NCBI GenBank assembly: GCA_946630645.1 | Contig: CAMOZD010000078.1 | Location: 1 to 6,375, forward strand | Direction of reading: 5' to 3' | Source of the DNA: an uncultured Lachnospiraceae bacterium | GTDB lineage: Bacteria > Bacillota > Clostridia > Lachnospirales > Lachnospiraceae | Length of the DNA stretch: 6,375 nucleotides | In this document: positions 1 through 6,215 of the stretch, piece by piece | Numbering within the stretch: the stretch's first letter is position 1 | Layout: the number at the start of each line of letters is the position of its first letter | The notes under the pieces: generated by a model | What the model was told of the DNA's origin: nothing | What the model saw: only the letters and a program-made list of their open reading frames with translations | Databases searched by the model: none | Translations under genes and position numbers: made by a program

Positions 1-80
1 AAGACCACCAAATGGTATTCAACCATCGTCAAAGCAGCGGATGATAGTATCAGATATGACCGGAAGAGAGGAGGATGCCT
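1..80 (+). other. Sequence upstream of pyrC, possible 3' end of an unidentified gene
   Basis: Two forward frames are open from the window edge into pyrC: one stops at 106-108 and the other at 110-112. The third stops at 42-44. If one of the open frames is a real upstream gene, it overlaps the pyrC start by about 30 bases and would be translationally coupled to it. The frame stopping at 110-112 ends in a charged tail (…EEDAYALYQKRQGD). The other contains TTKWYSTIVKAADDSIRYDR. I recognise neither, and too little is present to choose between them. No promoter stands out in these 80 bases, so pyrC may be transcribed from further upstream. Confidence 0.3.
69..74 (+). promoter_or_regulatory. Ribosome binding site deciding the pyrC start
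   Basis: A perfect AGGAGG lies at 69-74. It directly abuts the ATG at 75 (zero spacing) but sits 6 bases before the in-frame ATG at 81, which is ideal spacing. The site therefore favours 81 as the true start of pyrC and makes the ATG at 75 an in-frame decoy. Confidence 0.8.
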
Positions 81-1352
81 ATGCTTTGTATCAGAAACGG
101 CAGGGTGATTAACCCGGCCACAGAAATGGACCTGGTGACAGACCTTTGGGTCAGGGACGGGCGGATTGCCGGCTATGGCAAAGACTGTCCCGTGGATACA
201 GAAGAGCCTGTTGATTACCTGGATGCCAGGGGCTGTATTGTCGCTCCGGGTCTTGTGGATGTACATGTTCATTTCCGCGATCCGGGTTTTACCTATAAAG
301 AAGATCTGGAAACCGGCAGCCGGGCAGCGGCAGCCGGAGGTTATACCACCGTAGTCTGCATGGCCAACACCAGGCCTGTGGTGGACAATACGGAGGTCCT
401 TGACGACATTCTTTCCAGGGCAGCCTCCCTGCCCATCCATGTTCACCAGGTAGCCGCCGTGAGCAAGGGTTTTGCCGGTAAAGAACTGGTGGATTTTGAA
501 GACCTGGCTGCCCACGGAGCCTGCGGTTTTTCCGATGACGGCCTGCCTCTGACGGATTCAGGCCTGATACGCCGGGCCATGGAGGCGGCAAGAAAGCTTG
601 ATCTGCCCATCTCCCTTCACGAGGAGGATCCCAGTCTCAATGAGCTTAACGGGATCAATAAAGGTTATGTTTCAGACCAGCTGGGTCTGGGCGGGGCACC
701 GGCAGTTTCCGAGGAGGTCATGGTGGCCAGGGATATCATGCTGGCCCTTGATACGGGGGCCAAGGTGGATATCCAGCATATCTCATCGGGCAGGACTGTG
801 GATCTGATCCGTTTTGCCAAGTCTTTAGGCGCCAGGGTTTATGGAGAGGCAACCCCCCACCATTTCGCCCTGACCGAGGAGGACGTACTCACCTATGGTA
901 CCTTATGTAAGATGAATCCACCCCTCCGGACAGACTGGGACCGGGTCAAGATCATAGAAGGGCTGGCAGACGGGACCATCGATATGATCGCCACAGATCA
1001 TGCTCCCCATTCCACAGAGGAGAAGGAGAGGGAATTTGCCAAGGCACCCAGCGGGATTATCGGCCTGGAGACAGCCCTGTCCGTAGGTCTGACCTTCCTG
1101 GTTCACCGGGGCCATCTGACCATCATGGAGCTGGTGGAGAAGATGACTCTGAATCCGGCAGGTTTATATGGCTTTGACTGCGGGGATATCGCTCCGGGAA
1201 AAAGGGCTGACCTGGTTATTTTTGACCCCAATGAGGACCGGACTGTGGAAGAATTTGCCTCCAGGTCTGAGAATTCCCCCTTCATGGGAATGAGACTTTT
1301 TGGCCGGGTCTACTATACTATTTGTGATGGTAAGGTAGTCTACCGGGGTTGA
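81..1352 (+). CDS. pyrC: Dihydroorotase (PyrC, Bacillus-like ~425-residue type)
   Basis: Cytosolic zinc amidohydrolase that reversibly cyclises N-carbamoyl-aspartate to dihydroorotate, step 3 of UMP synthesis. From the start at 81 it has 423 residues, normal for the long bacterial form (about 425-430). The metal-binding signature DVHVHFRDPG gives H62 and H64. GFSDDG supplies the conserved aspartate near residue 152. LHEEDP gives H180, QHISS gives H233, and ATDHAPH (about 305-310) carries the catalytic aspartate D306. These match the TIM-barrel amidohydrolase family in order and spacing. The C-terminus (PGKRADLVIFDP) is the typical family ending. An in-frame ATG at 75 would add Met-Pro, but AGGAGG at 69-74 fits 81 better. 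No terminator with a T-run follows. No pyrB or pyrI is visible, so the earlier steps lie elsewhere. The gene is intact and all expected ligands are present. Confidence 0.97.
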   Translation: MLCIRNGRVINPATEMDLVTDLWVRDGRIAGYGKDCPVDTEEPVDYLDARGCIVAPGLVDVHVHFRDPGFTYKEDLETGSRAAAAGGYTTVVCMANTRPVVDNTEVLDDILSRAASLPIHVHQVAAVSKGFAGKELVDFEDLAAHGACGFSDDGLPLTDSGLIRRAMEAARKLDLPISLHEEDPSLNELNGINKGYVSDQLGLGGAPAVSEEVMVARDIMLALDTGAKVDIQHISSGRTVDLIRFAKSLGARVYGEATPHHFALTEEDVLTYGTLCKMNPPLRTDWDRVKIIEGLADGTIDMIATDHAPHSTEEKEREFAKAPSGIIGLETALSVGLTFLVHRGHLTIMELVEKMTLNPAGLYGFDCGDIAPGKRADLVIFDPNEDRTVEEFASRSENSPFMGMRLFGRVYYTICDGKVVYRG

Positions 1353-1386
1353 ACCGGCTGACCGGTATGGACAGGTCCCTGTATAC
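1353..1386 (+). other. Overlapping small stem-loops after pyrC
   Basis: Directly after the pyrC stop, ACCGG (1353-1357) pairs with CCGGT (1362-1366) around a CTGA loop. An alternative stem pairs GTAT (1365-1368) with ATAC (1383-1386) and ACAG (1371-1374) with CTGT (1379-1382), with a two-base bulge. The two share bases 1365-1366, so both cannot form completely. Neither is followed by a run of T, so I do not call an intrinsic terminator. They may protect the 3' end or slow polymerase, which is inference. Confidence 0.35.
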
Positions 1387-1410
1387 AAGACCGGAGGCCT
1401 GTGCTAGAAT
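1382..1410 (+). promoter_or_regulatory. Candidate promoter for pyrF (extended -10)
   Basis: TATACA at 1382-1387 matches four of six bases of the -35 consensus. A spacer of exactly 17 bases separates it from TAGAAT at 1405-1410, a five-of-six match to TATAAT. TG at 1402-1403 gives the extended -10 pattern TGnTAGAAT. Transcription would start near 1417 and give a leader of roughly 145 bases before pyrF. This is the best promoter-like signal I found in the window, but it is judged by eye only. Confidence 0.45.
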
Positions 1411-1416
1411 ATGACC

Positions 1417-1550
1417 TGTGCGTCTCACTGGCATCCGGGTCTGCGGGCAAAAGCAGCAGACCGGATAAAGAGGAGACAGTGGAAGGAGACTTTTATATAT
1501 AAGATGAACCTTTAACAGAGTATTTACAAAAAGAAATCAGACATAATATC
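1417..1550 (+). promoter_or_regulatory. pyrF 5' leader with GC-rich hairpin
   Basis: This stretch between the candidate promoter and pyrF contains a strong hairpin. CCGGGTCTGC (1435-1444) pairs with GCAGACCGG (1456-1464), nine base pairs with one bulged G, and GC/GC can pair again inside the loop around AAAA. No T-run follows, so it is not a standard terminator. AGGAGAC occurs twice, at 1471-1477 and 1484-1490. A tiny reading frame GTG…TAA at 1479-1502 (VEGDFYI) follows the first copy. The rest, 1491-1550, is AT-rich and looks unstructured, unlike the flanking genes. No known pyrimidine leader (such as a PyrR binding loop) is recognisable. Confidence 0.4.
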
Positions 1551-1552
1551 AT

Positions 1553-1557
1553 GGAGG
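1553..1557 (+). promoter_or_regulatory. Ribosome binding site deciding the pyrF start
   Basis: GGAGG at 1553-1557 lies five bases before the ATG at 1563. The upstream in-frame ATG at 1551 overlaps this site and has no good ribosome binding site of its own, so 1563 is the likely start. Confidence 0.75.
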
Positions 1558-1562
1558 ACATT

Positions 1563-2489
1563 ATGATTAATCAGCTGGTGAAAAGTATCAAAGACAAGGA
1601 TGCGCCGATTGTTGTAGGGCTCGATCCTAAACTGGATTATCTTCCTGAGGGGCTGCTGGCCGATGCCATCGCCTCCCGGGGCGAGACTCTCGATGCGGCA
1701 GCAGAGGCAATCTGGCAGTTTAACAAGGGAATCATCGACGCGACCTATGACCTGATTCCGGCTGTGAAGCCCCAGGTAGCCATGTATGAGCAGTTTGGCA
1801 TTCCGGGTATGGAAGCTTTCAAAAGGACCTGCGACTACTGTAAAAGTAAGGGGCTGGTGATCGTCGGGGATGTGAAGAGGGGAGATATCGGGTCTACCTC
1901 TGAAGCCTATGCCGTGGGTCACTTAGGCCAGGTCAAAGTAGGCTCCAGGACCTTCCATCCTTTTACAGAGGATTTTGTCACCGTCAATCCCTACCTGGGT
2001 TCTGACGGGGTCAAGCCTTTTATCAAGATCTGCAAGGAAGAGAAAAAGGGACTTTTCATTCTGGTCAAGACCTCCAATCCTTCCAGCGGTGAGTTCCAGG
2101 ACAGGGAAGTAGACGGCAAGCCTGTCTATGAACTGGTGGCGGAAAAGGTGGCCGAGTGGGGCCAGAGCCACATGGGCGACACTTACTCTTATGTGGGAGC
2201 AGTGGTGGGAGCCACTTACCCGGAGATGGGGGCGGCCCTGAGAAAGGTGATGCCCAGAAACTATATCCTGGTTCCCGGCTACGGAGCCCAGGGAGGCCAG
2301 GGCAAAGACCTGGCGGCCTTCTTCAATGAGGATGGCCTGGGAGCCATCGTGAATTCCAGCCGCGGCATCATCTGTGCCTACAAGCAGGCTGCCTACAAGG
2401 ATAAGTTCGGCCCGGCCAATTATGCCGATGCCAGCCGCCAGGCAGTCATCGATATGAGAGAGGACCTGAAGCAGGCTTTTGTCCGCTAG
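1563..2489 (+). CDS. pyrF: Orotidine-5'-phosphate decarboxylase, long subfamily 2 form
   Basis: Cytosolic TIM-barrel enzyme that decarboxylates OMP to UMP, the last step of de novo pyrimidine synthesis. The catalytic DxKxxD array is in GDVKRGDIGST (D103, K105, D108), with GLDP near residue 19 as the N-terminal substrate-binding aspartate. KPQVAMYEQFG (69-79), NPYLGSDG (142-149), VPGYGAQGG (237-245) and SSRGI (265-269) complete the active site. In this enzyme the last two are the phosphate-binding loops. At 308 residues it belongs to the longer 'subfamily 2' group rather than the ~230-240 residue E. coli/Bacillus type. The start at 1563 is chosen from GGAGG at 1553-1557; starting at 1551 would add four residues. 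The gene appears to have its own promoter and leader. The C-terminus (REDLKQAFVR) is echoed in frame just past the stop, suggesting a local tandem duplication. No pyrK, pyrD or pyrE follows. Confidence 0.96.
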   Translation: MINQLVKSIKDKDAPIVVGLDPKLDYLPEGLLADAIASRGETLDAAAEAIWQFNKGIIDATYDLIPAVKPQVAMYEQFGIPGMEAFKRTCDYCKSKGLVIVGDVKRGDIGSTSEAYAVGHLGQVKVGSRTFHPFTEDFVTVNPYLGSDGVKPFIKICKEEKKGLFILVKTSNPSSGEFQDREVDGKPVYELVAEKVAEWGQSHMGDTYSYVGAVVGATYPEMGAALRKVMPRNYILVPGYGAQGGQGKDLAAFFNEDGLGAIVNSSRGIICAYKQAAYKDKFGPANYADASRQAVIDMREDLKQAFVR

Positions 2490-2537
2490 GATCGAAGAGA
2501 GGACCTGAAGCAGGCCCTTGTAAGCTCGTTTGATTGA
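2457..2537 (+). repeat. Tandem duplication of the pyrF 3' end
   Basis: A 20-base block starting AGAGAGGACC and ending AAGCAGGC occurs at 2457-2476, inside pyrF, and again at 2496-2515, after the stop, with no mismatch. The offset is 39 bases, a multiple of three. Similarity continues past the block (TTGT and GCT match with substitutions between). ATCGA also precedes both blocks, at 2448-2452 and 2491-2495, with a four-base length difference. The second copy is in frame with pyrF beyond its TAG (2487-2489). Read on, it gives DRREDLKQALVSSFD and stops at 2535-2537. This looks like a slipped-strand or unequal-crossover duplication that left a dead tail in the intergenic region. Confidence 0.8.
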
Positions 2538-2689
2538 GGGGATATGAGGCTGGTCTTTGTTCCCGGGATTACTCGGGGAAATTATGATCGGATAAAAGTG
2601 AATTTAAGCAGACCAGGGAAGCGTTTCCGGCCATTTGCCAAAAAAGGCCGGGACTCTTCCCGGACCATTATTAGATAAGGAGTTAAAAA
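2538..2689 (+). promoter_or_regulatory. Structured purE leader with competing hairpins
   Basis: This gap upstream of purE is rich in complementary segments. CTGGTCT (2550-2556) pairs perfectly with AGACCAG (2610-2616), enclosing a second hairpin where TTCCC (2560-2564) pairs with GGGAA (2576-2580). Downstream, GGAA (2617-2620) can pair with TTCC (2625-2628). TTCCGGCC (2625-2632) pairs with GGCCGGGA (2646-2653), and CCGGGA (2648-2653) pairs with TCCCGG (2658-2663) around CTCT. Each of the last three shares bases with its neighbour, so they are alternatives. The final hairpin ends 13 bases before AAGGAG (2677-2682), the purE ribosome binding site, spaced 7 bases from the ATG. No T-run follows any hairpin. 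The layout resembles a translational or attenuation switch, but I cannot match it to a known riboswitch class. Confidence 0.45.
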
Positions 2690-3202
2690 ATGGCTAGAGT
2701 TGGAATTGTTATGGGCAGTGATTCAGATATGCCCATCATGGCGAAAGCTGCAGATGTGCTGACAGAACTGGGCGTGGATTTTGAGATGACCATCATCTCT
2801 GCCCACAGGGAGCCGGATGAGTTTTTCCAGTATGCCCGCACGGCGGAGGAGAGGGGTTATAAGGTAATTATAGCCGGAGCCGGTAAGGCTGCCCACCTGC
2901 CTGGCATGTGTGCCGCCATCTTCCCCATGCCGGTGATCGGTATCCCCATGAAGACATCAGACCTGGGTGGGGTGGATTCCCTTTATTCCATCGTCCAGAT
3001 GCCCTCAGGGATCCCCGTGGCTACCGTTGCCATCAACGGTGCCCAGAATGCCGGTATTCTGGCAGCAAAGATTCTTGCCGTCTCTGACCCGGACCTGCTG
3101 GCCAGGCTGAAAGATTATTCAGAAAAGTTGAAAAAGCAGGTAGTAAAAAAGGCAGAGAAGCTGGATGAGATCGGATATCAGGCATATTTAAAGCAAATGT
3201 AG
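2690..3202 (+). CDS. purE: PurE, 5-(carboxyamino)imidazole ribonucleotide mutase or AIR carboxylase
   Basis: Produces CAIR in step 6 of IMP synthesis. Class I PurE converts N5-CAIR made by PurK; class II uses AIR and CO2 directly. The 170-residue length and flavodoxin-like fold motifs are typical: GSDSD (9-13), SAHR with H39 (37-40), [10 protein letters not shown] (63-72), and [16 protein letters not shown] (97-112). Overall it looks like class I. Three active-site regions differ from the E. coli and Bacillus sequences I remember: SAHR is followed by E41 rather than T, AGAGGAAH is AGAGKAAH (K66), and PVQS is PMKT (86-89). I believe these are shared by related anaerobes, so they probably mark a clade rather than damage. 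AAGGAG lies 7 bases upstream of the start. It heads the purEMND run, 33 bases before purM. Whether it needs PurK cannot be decided here; no purK is in the window. Confidence 0.95.
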   Translation: MARVGIVMGSDSDMPIMAKAADVLTELGVDFEMTIISAHREPDEFFQYARTAEERGYKVIIAGAGKAAHLPGMCAAIFPMPVIGIPMKTSDLGGVDSLYSIVQMPSGIPVATVAINGAQNAGILAAKILAVSDPDLLARLKDYSEKLKKQVVKKAEKLDEIGYQAYLKQM

Positions 3203-3234
3203 CCGGACCACACACCTATTCGAAAGGAGTCAAC

Positions 3235-4260
3235 ATGGATTACAAGAAAGCCGGAGTAGATATTGAGGCGGGTTACCGTTCCGTAGAGCTGATGAAAAAA
3301 CATGTGCAGAGTACCATGAGACCAGAAGTACTGACTAATATCGGAGGTTTCTCCGGTGCATTTTCTATGGAGAAGTTCAAATCCATGGAGAAGCCGACCC
3401 TTGTATCCGGCACCGATGGTGTGGGAACCAAGCTGAAGCTGGCCTTCCTGCAGGATAAGCATGACACGGTAGGTATCGACTGTGTGGCCATGTGTGTCAA
3501 TGATATCGCCTGTGCCGGCGGCGAGCCGCTTTTCTTCCTGGACTATATTGCCTGCGGCAAGAATTACCCGGAGAAGATCGCGGCCATCGTCAGCGGCGTG
3601 GCCGAGGGCTGCAGGCAGTCTGAGGCGGCTCTCATTGGTGGTGAGACGGCCGAGATGCCTGGCTTTTACCCGGAAGACGAGTATGACCTGGCCGGCTTTG
3701 CCGTAGGTATTGTCGATGAGAAAGACCTGATTACCGGCAAAGAGATCCGGGAAGGAGATATCCTCATTGGTATTGCCTCTTCAGGTATCCACAGCAACGG
3801 CTATTCCCTGGTCCGCAAGGTATTCCCCATGGAAAAGGAAGCCCTGGCAGAATACAGGGAGGAGCTGGGCCAGACTTTGGGCCAGGCTCTGCTGACACCG
3901 ACGAAAATATATGTGAAGGCCCTGAAGGCCGTTAAGGAAGCCGGTGTGACCATCAAGGGCTGCAGCCATATTACCGGCGGCGGCTTCTATGAGAATATCC
4001 CCAGGATGCTTCCCGAGGGAGCCCGGGCGGTTGTGAAGAAGGACAGCTATGAGGTCCCTGCGATCTTCCGTCTCCTGGCCAAAGAGGGCCAGATTGAAGA
4101 AAAAATGATGTACAACACTTACAATATGGGTATTGGTATGATGCTGGCTGTTGATCCTGCAGACGCAGACCGGACTCTGGCTGCCCTGGAGGAGGCAGGC
4201 GAGACTGCCTGTAAAGTGGGACATATCGTCTCCGGTGAAAAGGGAGTGGATTTATGTTAA
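3235..4260 (+). CDS. purM: Phosphoribosylformylglycinamidine cyclo-ligase (AIR synthetase)
   Basis: Cytosolic ATP-dependent enzyme closing FGAM to aminoimidazole ribonucleotide, step 5 of purine synthesis and the direct supplier of PurE's branch. Its 341 residues are the normal family length. The N-terminal AIRS domain holds GTDGVGTKL (59-67), the glycine-rich substrate/ATP region, [20 protein letters not shown] (82 onwards) with its conserved NDI, and [11 protein letters not shown] (135-145). The C-terminal domain holds [13 protein letters not shown] and [15 protein letters not shown], then YNMGIGM near the end, all hallmarks of PurM. AAAGGAG at 3223-3229 precedes the ATG by five bases. Its final codons overlap purN by seven bases, and the purN ribosome binding site lies inside purM, so the two are probably translationally coupled. 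No abnormality seen. Confidence 0.97.
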   Translation: MDYKKAGVDIEAGYRSVELMKKHVQSTMRPEVLTNIGGFSGAFSMEKFKSMEKPTLVSGTDGVGTKLKLAFLQDKHDTVGIDCVAMCVNDIACAGGEPLFFLDYIACGKNYPEKIAAIVSGVAEGCRQSEAALIGGETAEMPGFYPEDEYDLAGFAVGIVDEKDLITGKEIREGDILIGIASSGIHSNGYSLVRKVFPMEKEALAEYREELGQTLGQALLTPTKIYVKALKAVKEAGVTIKGCSHITGGGFYENIPRMLPEGARAVVKKDSYEVPAIFRLLAKEGQIEEKMMYNTYNMGIGMMLAVDPADADRTLAALEEAGETACKVGHIVSGEKGVDLC

Positions 4261-4880
4261 AGCTTGCGGTACTGGTGTCTGGCGGAGGTACCAATCTCCA
4301 GGCCATCATGGATGCCATTGACAAGGGAGCTATCACCGGTGCCCGGATCCAGACGGTCATCAGCAATAACGCCGATGCCTATGCCCTGGAGAGGGCCAGG
4401 AAATATGGGGCGGAAGCCCTGCTGCTGGCTCCTAAGGATTTTGAGAACAGAGAAGCATTTCACCAGGCCCTTCTGGATGCTCTTCTTGAGCGGGAGATTG
4501 ACCTGGTTGTCCTGGCCGGCTACCTGGTGGTGGTACCGCCGGCAGTAATCCGGGCTTTTGAGAACCGGATTATCAATATTCATCCTTCCCTGATTCCATC
4601 TTTCTGTGGTACGGGCTGCTATGGGCTTCATGTCCATGAAAAGGCCCTGGAAAGAGGAGTCAAGGTGTCCGGTGCCACGGTACATTTCGTGGATGAGGGA
4701 ACCGATACGGGACCCATTATCCTGCAGAAACCGGTGGCAGTGATGGACGATGATACACCAAAGACCCTGCAGCGCAGGATTATGGAAGAGGCAGAGTGGG
4801 TGATCCTTCCCAAAGCCATCGACCTGATTGCCGCGGGCAAGGTTCATGTGGACGGAAGAAAAGTGACCATAGACCAGTAA
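4254..4880 (+). CDS. purN: Phosphoribosylglycinamide formyltransferase (10-formyl-THF dependent)
   Basis: Transfers a formyl group from 10-formyltetrahydrofolate to GAR, giving FGAR (step 3). Recognised by the N-terminal phosphate-binding SGGGTNLQA (9-17), AGYL (88-91), and [10 protein letters not shown] with catalytic N108 and H110. [12 protein letters not shown] follows, with the aspartate (D151) that completes the N-H-D triad. Its 208 residues are typical. The loop after NIHPSL is longer than in E. coli (…[17 protein letters not shown] against …KYPGLHTH), a feature I associate with clostridial PurN. It contains two cysteines, C118 and C122, near the active site. The start overlaps the purM end by seven bases, with AGGGAG at 4241-4246 spaced seven bases upstream. 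The folate-independent alternative PurT is ATP-grasp and unrelated in sequence. Confidence 0.96.
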   Translation: MLKLAVLVSGGGTNLQAIMDAIDKGAITGARIQTVISNNADAYALERARKYGAEALLLAPKDFENREAFHQALLDALLEREIDLVVLAGYLVVVPPAVIRAFENRIINIHPSLIPSFCGTGCYGLHVHEKALERGVKVSGATVHFVDEGTDTGPIILQKPVAVMDDDTPKTLQRRIMEEAEWVILPKAIDLIAAGKVHVDGRKVTIDQ

Positions 4881-4892
4881 GGGAGGATAAAA

Positions 4893-6164
4893 ATGAAGGT
4901 TTTAATTGTTGGAAGCGGCGGAAGAGAGCACGCCATCGCCTGGGCAGTGGCTAAAAGCCCTAAGGTGGACAAGATCTACTGCGCCCCGGGCAATGCCGGA
5001 ATCACAGAGTACGCAGAGTGCGTAGATATCAAGGCCATGGAGTTTGATAAGCTGGTGGCTTTTGCCAAAGACAAGGAGATTGACCTGACTATCATCGGTA
5101 TGGATGATCCCCTGGTAGGCGGCGTGGTTGACGCTTTTGAGGCAGAGGGACTGCGGGTTTTCGGTCCCAGGAAAAATGCGGCCATCATCGAGGGCTCCAA
5201 AGCATTTTCCAAGGACCTGATGAAAAAATACAACATCCCCACTGCTTTCTATGAGAATTTTGACAATAAAGAGGATGCCCTGGCCTACCTGGACCAGGCT
5301 AAGATGCCTATCGTCCTCAAGGCTGACGGCCTTGCCCTGGGCAAGGGTGTGCTGATCTGTAATACCTTAGAAGAGGCCCGTGAGGGTGTAAAGACCATCA
5401 TGGAAGAAAAGAAGTTCGGCTCAGCCGGTGACCGGATGGTCATCGAGGAGTTCATGACCGGAAGAGAGGTTTCCGTCCTTGCCTTCTGTGACGGTAAGAC
5501 CATCAAGTGCATGACTTCTGCCCAGGACCACAAGAGGGCCCAGGACGGAGATCAGGGTCTTAATACGGGCGGAATGGGCACCTTCTCCCCCAGCCCCTTC
5601 TATACCAAAGAAGTGGAAGATTTCTGTGAGAAGTATATCTACCAGCCCACCATGGATGCCATGGCAGCGGAGGGACGTCCCTTTGTGGGCGTGCTCTTCA
5701 CCGGCCTTATGATCACAGAGGACGGTCCCAAGGTTTTAGAGTACAATGCCCGTTTCGGAGATCCGGAGGCCCAGGTGGTTCTGCCCCGGATGAAGAATGA
5801 TATCATCGAAGTCATGGAGGCCTGCATCGACGGCCGCTTAGACCAGATTGACCTGCAGTTTGAAGACAATGCAGCAGTCTGTGTTGTCCTGGCCTCTGAC
5901 GGCTATCCCGTATCCTACCAGAAGGGCTTCCTGATCAAAGGTCTTGACAACTTCAAGGACAGGGATGGCTACTATTGCTTCCATGCCGGTTCCAAGTTGA
6001 CAGAGGAAGGCATCGTGACCAACGGAGGCCGTGTTTTAGGTATTACAGCCAAGGGCGCTGACCTGAAGGATGCCAGGAAGAAGGCCTATGAGGCTACGGA
6101 ATGGGTTCAGTTTGATAACAAGTACATGCGCCACGACATCGGCAAGGCCATTGACGAGGCTTAG
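4893..6164 (+). CDS. purD: Phosphoribosylamine-glycine ligase (GAR synthetase)
   Basis: ATP-grasp enzyme joining phosphoribosylamine and glycine to form GAR, step 2 of purine synthesis; its product feeds PurN. The 423 residues match the stand-alone bacterial form. Domains in order: N-terminal GSGGREHA (7-14); ATP-grasp with KADGLALGKGV (143-153), EEFMTGREVSVLAF, QDHKRAQDGDQGLNTGGMG (ending at 229) and LEYNARFGDPEAQ (282 onwards, Mg ligands E283 and N285); then a C-terminal domain with VVLASDGYP, HAG and TNGGRVLGITAKG. At 69-75 it reads GMDDPLV where many family members have GPEAPLV, a substitution beside the substrate pocket that I believe is common among related clostridia. GGAGG at 4882-4886 sits six bases before the ATG, only 12 bases after the purN stop. 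It is the last pur gene of the run. Confidence 0.97.
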   Translation: MKVLIVGSGGREHAIAWAVAKSPKVDKIYCAPGNAGITEYAECVDIKAMEFDKLVAFAKDKEIDLTIIGMDDPLVGGVVDAFEAEGLRVFGPRKNAAIIEGSKAFSKDLMKKYNIPTAFYENFDNKEDALAYLDQAKMPIVLKADGLALGKGVLICNTLEEAREGVKTIMEEKKFGSAGDRMVIEEFMTGREVSVLAFCDGKTIKCMTSAQDHKRAQDGDQGLNTGGMGTFSPSPFYTKEVEDFCEKYIYQPTMDAMAAEGRPFVGVLFTGLMITEDGPKVLEYNARFGDPEAQVVLPRMKNDIIEVMEACIDGRLDQIDLQFEDNAAVCVVLASDGYPVSYQKGFLIKGLDNFKDRDGYYCFHAGSKLTEEGIVTNGGRVLGITAKGADLKDARKKAYEATEWVQFDNKYMRHDIGKAIDEA

Positions 6165-6170
6165 GTCTCA

Positions 6171-6210
6171 CAGAGGCATTAAGTCGCAGAGTCAGTCTGC
6201 GGCAGAGGCA
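6171..6210 (+). other. Hairpin and short direct repeat between purD and azlC
   Basis: GTCGCAGA (6183-6190) pairs with TCTGCGGC (6196-6203) around GTCAG, eight base pairs including one G-T. The 8-mer CAGAGGCA appears on both sides, at 6171-6178 and 6203-6210. The second copy contains the probable azlC ribosome binding site AGAGG. No T-run follows, so this is not a convincing terminator. It could modulate azlC translation or be a leaky end of the pur operon, which is inference. Confidence 0.4.
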
Positions 6211-6215
6211 AAACC

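Noticed and set aside
1..108. C-terminal end of a GGDEF-type domain in the first frame (KAADDSIRYDRKRGG)
   Set aside because: The resemblance to ADxALYxAKxxGRN endings needs shifts and lacks the key spacing, so no call is made.
1387..1405. PyrR binding loop resembling AGACCGGAGGCCTG
   Set aside because: It needs gaps to fit the consensus and lies upstream of the likely transcription start, so it would not be in the pyrF leader RNA.
1353..1464. Intrinsic terminators after pyrC
   Set aside because: Stem-loops exist, but none is followed by a T-run.
2557..2588. Promoter for purE using TTGTTC (2557-2562) and TATGAT (2583-2588)
   Set aside because: The spacer is 20 bases, too long, and no TG extends the -10; a 17-base spacer gives only TTCCCG as -35.
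2535..2600. Guanine-type purine riboswitch upstream of purE, prompted by GGATATG at 2540-2546 and TTATG at 2582-2586
   Set aside because: The P1 and P2 helices and the invariant joining segments of the guanine riboswitch cannot be laid out here; the resemblance is limited to short strings.
2625..2663. Intrinsic terminator before purE
   Set aside because: Strong stems, but the bases after them (ACCATTATTAG) are not a T-tract and lead straight into the purE ribosome binding site.
2538..2689. ZTP (pfl) or PRPP/ppGpp (ykkC-like) riboswitch, expected candidates before purE
   Set aside because: None of the conserved core strings of these classes is present on the + strand.
3781..4847. Long reverse-strand open frames opposite purM and purN
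   Set aside because: They lie entirely within strongly recognised genes, show no family motifs, and are expected from the codon bias of the true genes.
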